NCBI RefSeq assembly: GCF_000152985.1 | Contig: NZ_CH672395.1 | Location: 537,849-601,848, forward strand | DNA: 64,000 bases | Origin: Leeuwenhoekiella blandensis MED217 | GTDB lineage: Bacteria; Bacteroidota; Bacteroidia; Flavobacteriales; Flavobacteriaceae | Direction of reading: 5' to 3' | Program-made: the position numbers and the translations under genes | Shown here: in pieces, positions 42,224-50,266 of the stretch | How the letters are laid out: each line of letters starts with the position of its first letter | How positions within the stretch are numbered: the first letter of the stretch is position 1 | Notes under the pieces: model-generated | What the model saw: the letters and a program-made list of their open reading frames with translations, nothing else | What the model was told of the DNA's origin: nothing | The model's database searches: none

Positions 42224-44526
42224 AAACAATAAAAATTATTACGCTATTACTTTTCACAACTTCAATTTTTGCCCAAGTAGGCACAAACGGAAATGATAGA
42301 AAGGAAGATGGGCGACCTGTTAAGGAGTATAACCTTACCATTGAGGAAAACGAAATGACACTTGGTGGTGTTACTGCCAATGCAATGACCTTAAACGGTG
42401 GTATTCCTGGTCCTGTTTTAGAATTTAATGAGGGAGACCTTGCCATTATTAACGTCACCAACAAAATGGACGAAGAAACCTCTGTGCATTGGCACGGATT
42501 GATACTTCCCAATTTTTACGATGGCGTACCCTATTTAACCACACCGCCTATTGAACCAGGAACAACTTTCCAATATAGAATCCCAATCAACCAATCGGGT
42601 ACGTATTGGTATCATTCCCATACAATGTTACAAGAGCAGAAAGGTGTTTACGGGTCTATCATCATTCACCCAAAAGAGAAAAACTTGGAATATGATAAAG
42701 ATTTGGTCGTGGTATTATCAGATTGGACGAATGAAAAGCCAATGAACGTATTGCGAAACCTTAAAAGACGTAACGAGTGGTATCAAGTTAAAAAAGGAAC
42801 GGCAGTTCCATTGAGTAGAGTCATAAAAGAAGGTGCCTTGGGAGCACAATTCAAATTCTGGCGAGATAGAATGGAAGGTGCAGATATAGCAGACATTTAT
42901 TATCCCGCATTCTTGAGCAATGGTAAATCTCTCGCAGAATATCCAGAATTTAAACCGGGAGAAAAGGTAAGACTTCGCTTCATCAATGCCTCGGCTTCTA
43001 CTTACTACTGGGTTGATTTCGGTGGTGGTAACCCTTTGTTGGTTGCCAGTGACGGAGTTGATGTGCAACCCGTTTCTAAAAGCAGATTTCTCTTTGGTAT
43101 AGCTGAGACGTATGATGTTATCGTTACCATTCCCGAAGGTACTATAGAGATTACCGCTACGGCACAAGATGGCTCTGGTCATACCTCTGTACAATTAGGT
43201 AGTGGCACCCTTTATCCAGCCAAAAGAATAGACAGACCTGATAAAGTAGAGATGATGAAACAAATGGGAAAAATGGATATGAAAATGGGAGCCCCTGCAA
43301 TGGTAGGTAACAAAAAGAAGAATACACCTGAAGTTTTAATGCAGAAGTATGGAATGAAGATGGATATGAAAGATGGCCAGATGAAAACTGGAATGCACGA
43401 TAAAATGTCAATGAACGATGGTAAAATGGGTAATCAAAAAGATATGAAAGCAAATGACCATATGGGTCACGATATGCAAATGATGCAGAAGGATACGGCC
43501 TCTTTTGATTATAGCGCACGGAAAACCTACTTCAACTACGACTTTTTAAAGGCAAAGAAAAATACCACATTCAAAGCTGATTTGCCTGTAAACGATATTC
43601 TGTTGAACCTTACCGGAAATATGCAACGTTACGTATGGAGTATGAACGGTGTACCACTTTCAGAGACCGATAAAATAAAAATCAAAAGTGGAGAAGTAAC
43701 CCGAATAACACTCAACAACTTAACGATGATGCACCACCCAATGCATTTGCACGGTCATTATTTTAGGGTCATCAATGAAAATGGGGAACGTTCACCATTA
43801 AAGCATACCGTCAATGTACCGCCAATGCAGAAAGTGGTTATAGAGTTCTACAATGAAGAGTACGGTGATTGGTTCTTTCATTGTCACGTCCTATATCATA
43901 TGATGGGTGGTATGGCAAGGGTGTTTAGTTATGATACCCCAAGGGATAAAAGAATGGAAGATTTTCCCGTTCAAAAACTCATCGATGAAACAGACCATTA
44001 TTATTCTTGGGGATTGGTTCGTGCAGGCTCAAACTTTAACGAACTCTTTTTAACATCCAGCAACATCCGCAATGAATTTGGATTGAGAGCAGAATTCGAT
44101 TATGACAAAAACCTTGAGGCGGAAGTAAATTACAATAGGTACCTAAATGACTGGGTACGTCTCTATGTAGGTGTAAACACCGAAACGGAAATACCTGATT
44201 CCTTTGATGAGTTAAATACTGTTGGTCTTATTGGGGTAAAATACTTTACGCCCTACAGGTTCAATGTAGATGTGAGTATGGACCATCAACTACGCCCAAG
44301 GGTACGCCTGGATAGGGAGCTATTGATTTTTCCTAGGATTTTTCTGGAAGGCGAATACGAATACAGAGCAGACTTTGGATGGGTCAATGATTTAGGAGAT
44401 AGCTCTTATGAGAGCGAAACACAATGGTTGGTAGGTCTTTCGTACATCTTCTCTAGAAATTTTTCAATACAAGGAAACTATAACAATCGATACGGCTGGG
44501 GTGGCGGTCTATTAGCACGATTTTAA
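42220..44526 (+). CDS. Multicopper oxidase fused to a CopB-like outer-membrane barrel
   Basis: The 768-residue protein has a signal peptide and the four copper motifs of a CopA/CueO-type oxidase: HWHG near residue 90, HSH near 132, HPMHLHG near 506 and HCHVLYHM near 554. A Met-rich segment (about 344-425) may bind Cu+. From about residue 585 a beta-barrel domain follows, with KNLEAEVNYNRYLNDWVRLYVGVN and RFNVDVSMDHQLRPRVRLDREL, like the outer-membrane CopB protein. The oxidase would convert Cu+ to Cu2+ at the outer membrane. In pco/cop systems these are two proteins. Confidence 0.88.
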   Translation: MKTIKIITLLLFTTSIFAQVGTNGNDRKEDGRPVKEYNLTIEENEMTLGGVTANAMTLNGGIPGPVLEFNEGDLAIINVTNKMDEETSVHWHGLILPNFYDGVPYLTTPPIEPGTTFQYRIPINQSGTYWYHSHTMLQEQKGVYGSIIIHPKEKNLEYDKDLVVVLSDWTNEKPMNVLRNLKRRNEWYQVKKGTAVPLSRVIKEGALGAQFKFWRDRMEGADIADIYYPAFLSNGKSLAEYPEFKPGEKVRLRFINASASTYYWVDFGGGNPLLVASDGVDVQPVSKSRFLFGIAETYDVIVTIPEGTIEITATAQDGSGHTSVQLGSGTLYPAKRIDRPDKVEMMKQMGKMDMKMGAPAMVGNKKKNTPEVLMQKYGMKMDMKDGQMKTGMHDKMSMNDGKMGNQKDMKANDHMGHDMQMMQKDTASFDYSARKTYFNYDFLKAKKNTTFKADLPVNDILLNLTGNMQRYVWSMNGVPLSETDKIKIKSGEVTRITLNNLTMMHHPMHLHGHYFRVINENGERSPLKHTVNVPPMQKVVIEFYNEEYGDWFFHCHVLYHMMGGMARVFSYDTPRDKRMEDFPVQKLIDETDHYYSWGLVRAGSNFNELFLTSSNIRNEFGLRAEFDYDKNLEAEVNYNRYLNDWVRLYVGVNTETEIPDSFDELNTVGLIGVKYFTPYRFNVDVSMDHQLRPRVRLDRELLIFPRIFLEGEYEYRADFGWVNDLGDSSYESETQWLVGLSYIFSRNFSIQGNYNNRYGWGGGLLARF

Positions 44527-44528
44527 AA

Positions 44529-45824
44529 ATGGCAGAGTATAAAAAAAATAGTCTCAGTTTAACAGGTGCGGTATCGTTAGGTACAGGTGTGATGATAGGT
44601 GCCGGAATATTTGCATTATTGGGTCAGGTAGCCGAATTATCTGGGCAATGGTTCCCATATGCATTTTTGATAGGAGCCATTATTTCAGGATTCAGTGCCT
44701 ACACGTATGTTAAGATGTCCAATGCCTACCCTTCAGCGGGAGGAATTGCTATGTATTTAAAAAAGATATATGGTAAAAGTGCATTGACTGCCTCAGGAGC
44801 TTTATTAATGGCTCTTTCAATGATAATCAATGAAAGTTTGGTAGCCCGAACCTTTGGTTCGTACACATTGCAGTTATTTGATGTAGGGGAAAATAGTGTA
44901 TGGGTGCCCATTTTAGGGGTAATACTATTGGTAATTGCTTTTCTAATTAATATCTCTGGTAATAATATCATAGGAAAGTCTTCTTTGGTAATGGCAATCC
45001 TTAAAATTGGTGGTATAGCCATATTTGCCATTGGTGGACTTTGGGCAGCAGGATTCTCGTTTTCAGAAATTGTTCCTTCAGAAAACCTAACTGAATATCC
45101 GTTAACCAACTACTTAGGTGCTCTGGCATTATCAATTTTAGCTTATAAAGGTTTTACCACAATTACCAATAGTGGTGGTGAAATTATCAATCCTAATAAA
45201 AATGTAGGTCGAGCTATCATTATTTCATTGCTTATTTGTACGGTCGTATATATGTTGGTGGCCTTTGCAGTCTCATCTAACCTTTCTATTGATGAAATAA
45301 TAAAAGCTAAAGACTATTCCTTGGCGGAAGCATCTAGACCTGCTTTTGGAAAGTATGGACTCTGGTTTACAGTCGGTATCGCTATCGTGTCAACAATTTC
45401 AGGGGTTATTGCCAGTATTTTTGCTGTTTCGAGAATGACGGCAATGTTGACCGAAAAAGAACTGATACCTCATAAGCATTTCGGGATGCCAGGTCGGTTA
45501 CAAAAGCATATGCTGGTGTATACGGTTGTCTTAGCATTAGCACTTACCATTTTATTTGACCTAACAAGAATTGCCTCATTGGGAGCAATATTTTACTTAA
45601 TAATGGATATCGGAATTCATTGGGGCGTACTAAGAAACTTAAGGCAAGATGTAGATGCTAAACCGGCAATATTGATAACTGCAATTTTTCTCGATGTAGT
45701 CGTTCTCGGAGCTTTTTTATGGATAAAAGCGAGTAGTGACATTTTAGTTGTGGTTGTTGCAGCAATATTGATGGTGTTAATCTATTTCGGCGAGAAATTG
45801 TTTTTAAAAACTAATACTACCTAA
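44529..45824 (+). CDS. APC-family permease, copper-operon copy
   Basis: The 431-residue protein has twelve helices. LGTGVMIGAGIFALLGQ in helix 1 and LALSILAYKGFTTITNSGG in helix 6 match APC permeases. It is a paralogue of the protein at 28634-29989 and starts 2 bp after the oxidase stop. A permease in a copper operon is unusual; import of an amino acid such as Cys, His or Met for metal chelation is one guess. Confidence 0.88.
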   Translation: MAEYKKNSLSLTGAVSLGTGVMIGAGIFALLGQVAELSGQWFPYAFLIGAIISGFSAYTYVKMSNAYPSAGGIAMYLKKIYGKSALTASGALLMALSMIINESLVARTFGSYTLQLFDVGENSVWVPILGVILLVIAFLINISGNNIIGKSSLVMAILKIGGIAIFAIGGLWAAGFSFSEIVPSENLTEYPLTNYLGALALSILAYKGFTTITNSGGEIINPNKNVGRAIIISLLICTVVYMLVAFAVSSNLSIDEIIKAKDYSLAEASRPAFGKYGLWFTVGIAIVSTISGVIASIFAVSRMTAMLTEKELIPHKHFGMPGRLQKHMLVYTVVLALALTILFDLTRIASLGAIFYLIMDIGIHWGVLRNLRQDVDAKPAILITAIFLDVVVLGAFLWIKASSDILVVVVAAILMVLIYFGEKLFLKTNTT

Positions 45825-45873
45825 TGATAGCAAAAAAAATGGAGTAATAATTAATTCAAAAATAAATAGAAAT

Positions 45874-46260
45874 ATGAGCTACTACTTTAATAAGACAATC
45901 AATGGAACCTTTGAAGGGATTATTGATAAAGTTACACAAAAATTAAAAGAAGAAGGTTTTGGAATACTCACAGAAATTGACGTATCAGAAACCCTGAAGA
46001 ATAAATTAGACGTGGACTTTAAGAAGTATAAGATTTTGGGAGCGTGCAATCCACCCTATGCCCATAAAGCGTTACAAGCTGAGGATAAGATTGGAACGAT
46101 GCTACCCTGTAATGTTATAGTTCAGGAAATTGAAGCAGGAGTTTTTGAAGTTGCTGCAGTAAATCCTATGGCATCTATGCAGGCTGTAGAGAATGAAGAT
46201 TTAGAGAAAATTGCGGACGAGATTTCGGCAATGTTGGAAAACGTCATTGAAAAGCTATAG
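45874..46260 (+). CDS. DUF302 protein
   Basis: The 128-residue protein is one DUF302 domain: GFGILTEIDVSETLKNKLDVDF, then LGACNPPYAHKALQAEDKIGTMLPCNVIV. The conserved Cys residues in GACNPP and LPCNV may bind metal or haem. DUF302 proteins have no established activity. The gene lies 49 bp after the permease and 38 bp before the DUF3347 gene. Confidence 0.9.
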   Translation: MSYYFNKTINGTFEGIIDKVTQKLKEEGFGILTEIDVSETLKNKLDVDFKKYKILGACNPPYAHKALQAEDKIGTMLPCNVIVQEIEAGVFEVAAVNPMASMQAVENEDLEKIADEISAMLENVIEKL

Positions 46261-46298
46261 AACACTAAAAATAAATACAAACATAAATCAAAAACAAA

Positions 46299-46928
46299 AT
46301 GAGCAAATTAAAATTAGTATTAGGGATAGTTACAATAGCATTTGTAACCCTAACAGTAGTGTCTTGTAAGGACGCTAAAACAGACAAGAATAATTCAACA
46401 GAGCATCATTCAGAGATGAATGCGGATGGAGACCATTCAAAAATGAATCACGACAATAGTGATGGTCACCACGATGGAGAGAAAAAGGAAATGGCAATGA
46501 GTGGAGATGGCAATCCACAAGCAGTCTTAAATGACTACTTCAACTTAAAAGATGCCTTGGTAGCAGATGATAATGCCAAAGCCAAAGAGCTGGGAGCAAT
46601 CCTTGCAACATCCTTAGGCAAGCTTGATATTTCAAAATATACGGGTGCCCAGAAATCAGATTTAAAGGACATTGTTGAGGATGCGGTAGAACACGCAGAG
46701 CATATATCAGAAAGTGATATCGCACACCAGCGAGAGCATTTCAAAATATTGAGCAAGGATATGACTGATATGGTAGCAATCACAGGAACAAAGAATACTC
46801 TATATCAACAATTCTGTCCAATGTACGATGGGGGTAGCGCTTGGTTGAGTATGAGTGAGGATATCAAAAATCCATACTACGGAAGCAAAATGTTAACCTG
46901 CGGAAAAGTTCAAAAAGAAATCAATTAA
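46299..46928 (+). CDS. DUF3347 lipoprotein, copy 1
   Basis: The 209-residue protein has a lipoprotein signal (lipobox near Cys23, TVVSCKDAK), then a segment rich in His, Met and Asp (residues 30-70), then the DUF3347 helical domain. The conserved end reads [36 protein letters not shown]. The FCPM and CG motifs are candidate Cu ligands. Two further DUF3347 domains are encoded at 47400-47945 and in CusB (50267-52069). It is 0 bp from the haem-binding gene. Confidence 0.9.
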   Translation: MSKLKLVLGIVTIAFVTLTVVSCKDAKTDKNNSTEHHSEMNADGDHSKMNHDNSDGHHDGEKKEMAMSGDGNPQAVLNDYFNLKDALVADDNAKAKELGAILATSLGKLDISKYTGAQKSDLKDIVEDAVEHAEHISESDIAHQREHFKILSKDMTDMVAITGTKNTLYQQFCPMYDGGSAWLSMSEDIKNPYYGSKMLTCGKVQKEIN

Positions 46929-47381
46929 ATGAAGGCTGTAAAAATCATAGCAATAGTATTGTTGGTTGCCTTTGTGGTCATACAGTTTATTCCTGTAGAC
47001 CGCAATCAAAGCGACAGTGTCCCAAAAACCGACTTTATGTTGGTGAATGATGTCCCAAGTGATATCAAGGACAAGTTGCGGGTCTCTTGTTATGATTGCC
47101 ATAGTAACAATACACAATACCCTTGGTACAACAAGGTGCAACCTGTGGCTTGGTTTCTTGAAGGACATATAAAAGAAGGAAAATCAGAGCTAAATTTTAA
47201 CGAGTGGGATGCTCTATCAAACCGTAGAAAAGCCAGTAAGCTAAGGTCCATCATTAAACAAATTGAAAGTGGTGAGATGCCTTTAGCTTCTTACACCTTA
47301 ATTCACAAGGATGCCATTTTTTCAGAAGAAGAAACTAAGCAGGTTGTTAAGTATATGGAAAATTTAAAAGATAGTTTATAA
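46929..47381 (+). CDS. Haem-binding domain protein
   Basis: The 150-residue protein has an N-terminal anchor and a single CxxCH motif (CYDCH near residue 56). The context CHSNNTQYPWYNKVQPVAWFLEGHIKEGK is that of the haem-binding (Haem_bd) domain found next to cytochromes in Bacteroidetes. It is probably a periplasmic electron carrier. The gap to the DUF3347 genes on either side is under 20 bp. Confidence 0.88.
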   Translation: MKAVKIIAIVLLVAFVVIQFIPVDRNQSDSVPKTDFMLVNDVPSDIKDKLRVSCYDCHSNNTQYPWYNKVQPVAWFLEGHIKEGKSELNFNEWDALSNRRKASKLRSIIKQIESGEMPLASYTLIHKDAIFSEEETKQVVKYMENLKDSL

Positions 47382-47399
47382 ATAAAAAAAACAGATAAG

Positions 47400-47945
47400 A
47401 TGAAAAATTTAAAAATGAATATAGCAGTGATGCTATTGTTAGCAGTTTCTTTTACCAACGCACAGGAAAAAGAAAAAATGGGTCACAAACATCATCACGA
47501 TAAAATGATGAATATGAAGAGTGATTTAAAGTCCGAAGCGATTTTAAGTGATTATTTCAATCTAAAAGACGCATTGGTAGCGGATGATTCAAAGAAAGCA
47601 GCTGCGACAGGTACTAAATTGGCGGCTTCACTAAAAGCATTTGATACGTCAAATTATACCGAAGAGGAGCAAAAAGAATTGACTGATATTATTGACGATG
47701 CTATGGAGCACGCAGAGCATATTGCAACAAGCGATATTGGTCATCAAAGAGAGCATTTTAAAACATTAAGTAAGGATATAACGGATATGGTGGCTATCAC
47801 AGGTTCAAAGAATATGCTTTACCAGCAGTTTTGCCCAATGTATGATAAAGGCAGTGCTTGGTTGAGTGCAAATGAAGAAGTTAGAAACCCATACTATGGA
47901 AGCCGAATGCTAAAATGTGGTAAAGTACAAAAGACTATTCAATAG
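47400..47945 (+). CDS. DUF3347 protein, copy 2
   Basis: The 181-residue protein has a signal peptide (VSFTNAQ end) and a short His-rich linker (HKHHHDK). The DUF3347 domain follows, with [37 protein letters not shown]. Relative to copy 1 it lacks the lipobox and the long His/Met segment but agrees in most domain positions, so a tandem duplication around the haem-binding gene is likely. Confidence 0.9.
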   Translation: MKNLKMNIAVMLLLAVSFTNAQEKEKMGHKHHHDKMMNMKSDLKSEAILSDYFNLKDALVADDSKKAAATGTKLAASLKAFDTSNYTEEEQKELTDIIDDAMEHAEHIATSDIGHQREHFKTLSKDITDMVAITGSKNMLYQQFCPMYDKGSAWLSANEEVRNPYYGSRMLKCGKVQKTIQ

Positions 47946-48031
47946 AAACTCTATAGGGACCATTCTATCATACTGGTTTGTTAGTTAACAGTAGATAGGA
48001 AGGTATTATTAGACTTCGGAATAGCAAAAGT

Positions 48032-48086
48032 CCTGTCGTGGGAAGGAAAATGTTGATGGTTAGTGTTAGTTCCTTCCCGTGTCAGG
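48032..48086. repeat. Hairpin repeat unit 1
   Basis: Arms 48032-48048 (CCTGTCGTGGGAAGGAA) and 48070-48086 (TTCCTTCCCGTGTCAGG) pair at 14 of 17 positions. It is followed by CACAAGATTTTTGAAAAAG, which agrees in part with the end of unit 2. Confidence 0.6.
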
Positions 48087-48129
48087 CACAAGATTTTTGA
48101 AAAAGAAAGGTTGATTTGGTTAATAGCAG

Positions 48130-48191
48130 CCTGCATAAGGGAGAGGGAATAAATCCCCCTAGATTACTAGTATCTCTCTTCCTATGTCAGG
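48130..48191. repeat. Hairpin repeat unit 2
   Basis: Arms CCTGCATAAGGGAGAG (48130-48145) and CTCTCTTCCTATGTCAGG (48174-48191) form an imperfect stem of the same design as unit 1, about 105 bp away. GTCAGGCA is kept in both. Confidence 0.55.
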
Positions 48192-48336
48192 CAAAATAAA
48201 AAGTGAAAAAGAGAACTCATAGAAAAGTACTGGATTATGGAAGTAATGCCTGTTTTTTTGATTGATGGATAGAGTTTGACTCTCATAATCACGTGTTAAC
48301 CGTGTGGATTTAAGTACAACATAAGGTTTTAAAACT

Positions 48337-48471
48337 ATGAAAGATTGTTGCAAAGACGGATGCCATCAAAAAGCAGAAAAATCTATTATTAAAAAATGGT
48401 TCAACTATTTAATCTATGTAATACTGTTAATAATAAATGGTGGTGCATTAGTACTTCAATTATTTGATTAA
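48337..48471 (+). CDS. Small membrane protein with Cys-rich N-terminus
   Basis: This 44-residue gene is short but has ATG, a stop at 48469-48471 and a clear design: MKDCCKDGCHQK at the N-terminus, then Lys-rich SIIKKW and one hydrophobic helix. The CC and C-H residues suggest a metal-binding face on a single-helix membrane peptide. It lies 28 bp before the channel gene start and probably shares its transcript. Confidence 0.6.
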   Translation: MKDCCKDGCHQKAEKSIIKKWFNYLIYVILLIINGGALVLQLFD

Positions 48472-48499
48472 AGGATTAATAAAAGTGAATAAGGAAGAT

Positions 48500-49042
48500 A
48501 TGGCAAAAACACCTGAAAGTACTAGTTTTTATGAGCAGCTCTTTAAAAAAGTATTGTTCACCACAAGCGTAGTTGTTGTTTTGTCATTAAGCTATGTATT
48601 ATGGGTTAATGAAAACCCCGACAGCTTGTTTCTACCAGTGTTGGTAGTTGGGTTGGCCTTTGTCAAAACGATTTTTATTGTTAGGCTCACTTTTCTACAG
48701 TTAAGTAAAATAATAGGAGAAAGCCATCAGCTTACACACGTTCTAACATTATTTGCAGTGTTAATTGTTTTGATAATCCTATCATTTTCAGCAGATTATT
48801 TAGCATTGTACGTATTGAATTCAGAAAATTTTAAGTCAGCAACATCAATTAATGGTTCATTCCTTCTAGAATTTTTTGAATTTACATATTTCAGTCTAAT
48901 CACTTTTTCATCCGTTGGCTTTGGTGATATAGTGCCTTTAACTATTTCTGGTAAACTCTTGGTAATTATGGAAGTTTTCTTGAGCTTTTTTGTTTTGGTT
49001 TTTGGTATTGCCAATATTAATAGAATACACGTTGACAAATAA
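48500..49042 (+). CDS. Potassium-channel-like ion channel
   Basis: Start taken at ATG 48500, after a purine-rich AAGGAAG at 48491; the in-frame TTG at 48464 overlaps the small Cys-rich gene. The 180-residue protein has four hydrophobic helices and a pore loop SSVGFGDIVP (residues 137-146). GFGD is the K+ selectivity filter. Two helices around the filter resemble two-TM K channels, with two more N-terminal helices. It probably conducts K+ or another cation; its purpose in the copper operon is unknown. Confidence 0.78.
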   Translation: MAKTPESTSFYEQLFKKVLFTTSVVVVLSLSYVLWVNENPDSLFLPVLVVGLAFVKTIFIVRLTFLQLSKIIGESHQLTHVLTLFAVLIVLIILSFSADYLALYVLNSENFKSATSINGSFLLEFFEFTYFSLITFSSVGFGDIVPLTISGKLLVIMEVFLSFFVLVFGIANINRIHVDK

Positions 49043-49062
49043 CCCGTTTAATAACTATAATT

Positions 49063-49545
49063 ATGAAAGTACTTAAATTAATTACACTAATGACTGTTCT
49101 CATTACAACAGTCAATTTTACAAATGCACAGAATAGTGAGGATACAATAGATAAGCAAGATGTTATCGAAGTAATGAAATCATACAAAGATGCATTACAG
49201 AATCTTACAACTGAAGGCACATTCGAGTTGTTTGCTAAAGATTCTGAGGTATATGAATCTGGAGGTGTAGAAGGGAGCTATACTCACTATATAGAACATC
49301 ATTTGGGACCAGAATTAGGGCACTTTAAAAGTTTTGTATTCTCAGATTACGAAATTGATGTGCAAGTAGATGCGCCATATGCCTTTACTACAGAAACCTA
49401 CATCTATACCATTGTTTTAATCCCTGACGATAAGGGTAATTCCCGTACCATAAAGAAAAAAGGAGTTGCAACATCAATTTTAAAGAAGGTGGAAGGAAAA
49501 TGGAAAATTATTAAAACACATTCATCATCAAGAAATAAAAAATAG
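49063..49545 (+). CDS. Exported NTF2-like (SnoaL-type) protein
   Basis: The 160-residue protein has a signal peptide ending NFTNAQ. The mature part is an NTF2-like cone: EVMKSYKDALQNLTTEGTFELFAKDSEVYESGG near residue 35 and GKWKIIKTHSSSR at the end, as in SnoaL/DUF4440 proteins. Ligand unknown. It lies 20 bp after the channel gene and 6 bp before the PepSY gene. Confidence 0.78.
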   Translation: MKVLKLITLMTVLITTVNFTNAQNSEDTIDKQDVIEVMKSYKDALQNLTTEGTFELFAKDSEVYESGGVEGSYTHYIEHHLGPELGHFKSFVFSDYEIDVQVDAPYAFTTETYIYTIVLIPDDKGNSRTIKKKGVATSILKKVEGKWKIIKTHSSSRNKK

Positions 49546-49551
49546 CGGCTA

Positions 49552-50262
49552 ATGATAGGTAGAAAAACGGCACTAAAAATTAGAAAGACTCATAGATACT
49601 TAGGTCTTTTCATTGGCATCCAATTCCTAATGTGGACTATCAGTGGTTTATATTTTAGTTGGACCGATATAGATGATATACACGGTGACCAGTTTAAGAA
49701 TTTACAGTATCAGCCAAAGGCATTTCAAAACCTTTTAAGTCCTGCTCAATTAGACGTGCCAAAAGGCATACGCACAATAGAACTAAGAGATATAAATAAA
49801 ATACCCTATTACTGGATAAATGAACAACAGCTTTTCAATGCCTTAAATGGAGAACTAAAATCAGAAATAAGCAAAGACGAGGCAGTTTATGTAGCAAAAC
49901 AGTATATGAAGAAAGAATTAGAAATTATTAATGTGGAGCGTATCACAGAAGTAGGCAAACAGCACGAGTATCGAGAAAGGCTATTGCCGGCTTATGTGAT
50001 ATCCTATGCAGATAATGAAGCTTTAAAAGCCTATGTGTCAGTAAATGATGGGAAATTCCAAACTGTTAGGCATCGCCGTTGGCGTTGGTTCGATTTTCTA
50101 TGGATGACACATACAATGGATTATGAAGGTCGAGATAATTTTAACACCACCGTTTTAAGGGCATTCTCATTATTGGGATTAATAACAGTATTGAGTGGGT
50201 TTTTACTATGGTATACATCATCACCTACAATCAGAAAGATAATAAAAAAGAAAAATAAATAA
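49552..50262 (+). CDS. PepSY-domain membrane protein
   Basis: The 236-residue protein has a first helix with RKTHRYLGLFIGIQFLMWTISGLYFSW, a periplasmic domain with KAYVSVNDGKFQTVRHRRWRWFDFLWMTHTMDY, and a C-terminal helix, the layout of PepSY_TM proteins. Such proteins are often tied to iron reductase or cytochrome systems; here it belongs to the copper operon, 4 bp before cusB. Confidence 0.85.
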   Translation: MIGRKTALKIRKTHRYLGLFIGIQFLMWTISGLYFSWTDIDDIHGDQFKNLQYQPKAFQNLLSPAQLDVPKGIRTIELRDINKIPYYWINEQQLFNALNGELKSEISKDEAVYVAKQYMKKELEIINVERITEVGKQHEYRERLLPAYVISYADNEALKAYVSVNDGKFQTVRHRRWRWFDFLWMTHTMDYEGRDNFNTTVLRAFSLLGLITVLSGFLLWYTSSPTIRKIIKKKNK

Positions 50263-50266
50263 TATT

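Larger units (their letters stand above)
47946..48336. other. 391-bp intergenic region with two related hairpins
   Basis: No gene is visible. Two imperfect hairpin units lie at 48032-48086 and 48130-48191. Their 3' arms agree (TTCCTTCCCGTGTCAGGCA and TCTCTTCCTATGTCAGGCA), and each has a matching 5' arm with CCTG and a G-rich run. Both are followed by an A-rich stretch. See the separate finding. Confidence 0.6.

Noticed and set aside
48159-48353. Minus-strand frame of 64 codons in the hairpin region
   Set aside because: It crosses both the hairpin unit and the small Cys-rich gene on the other strand, has no recognisable features, and looks like a chance frame.
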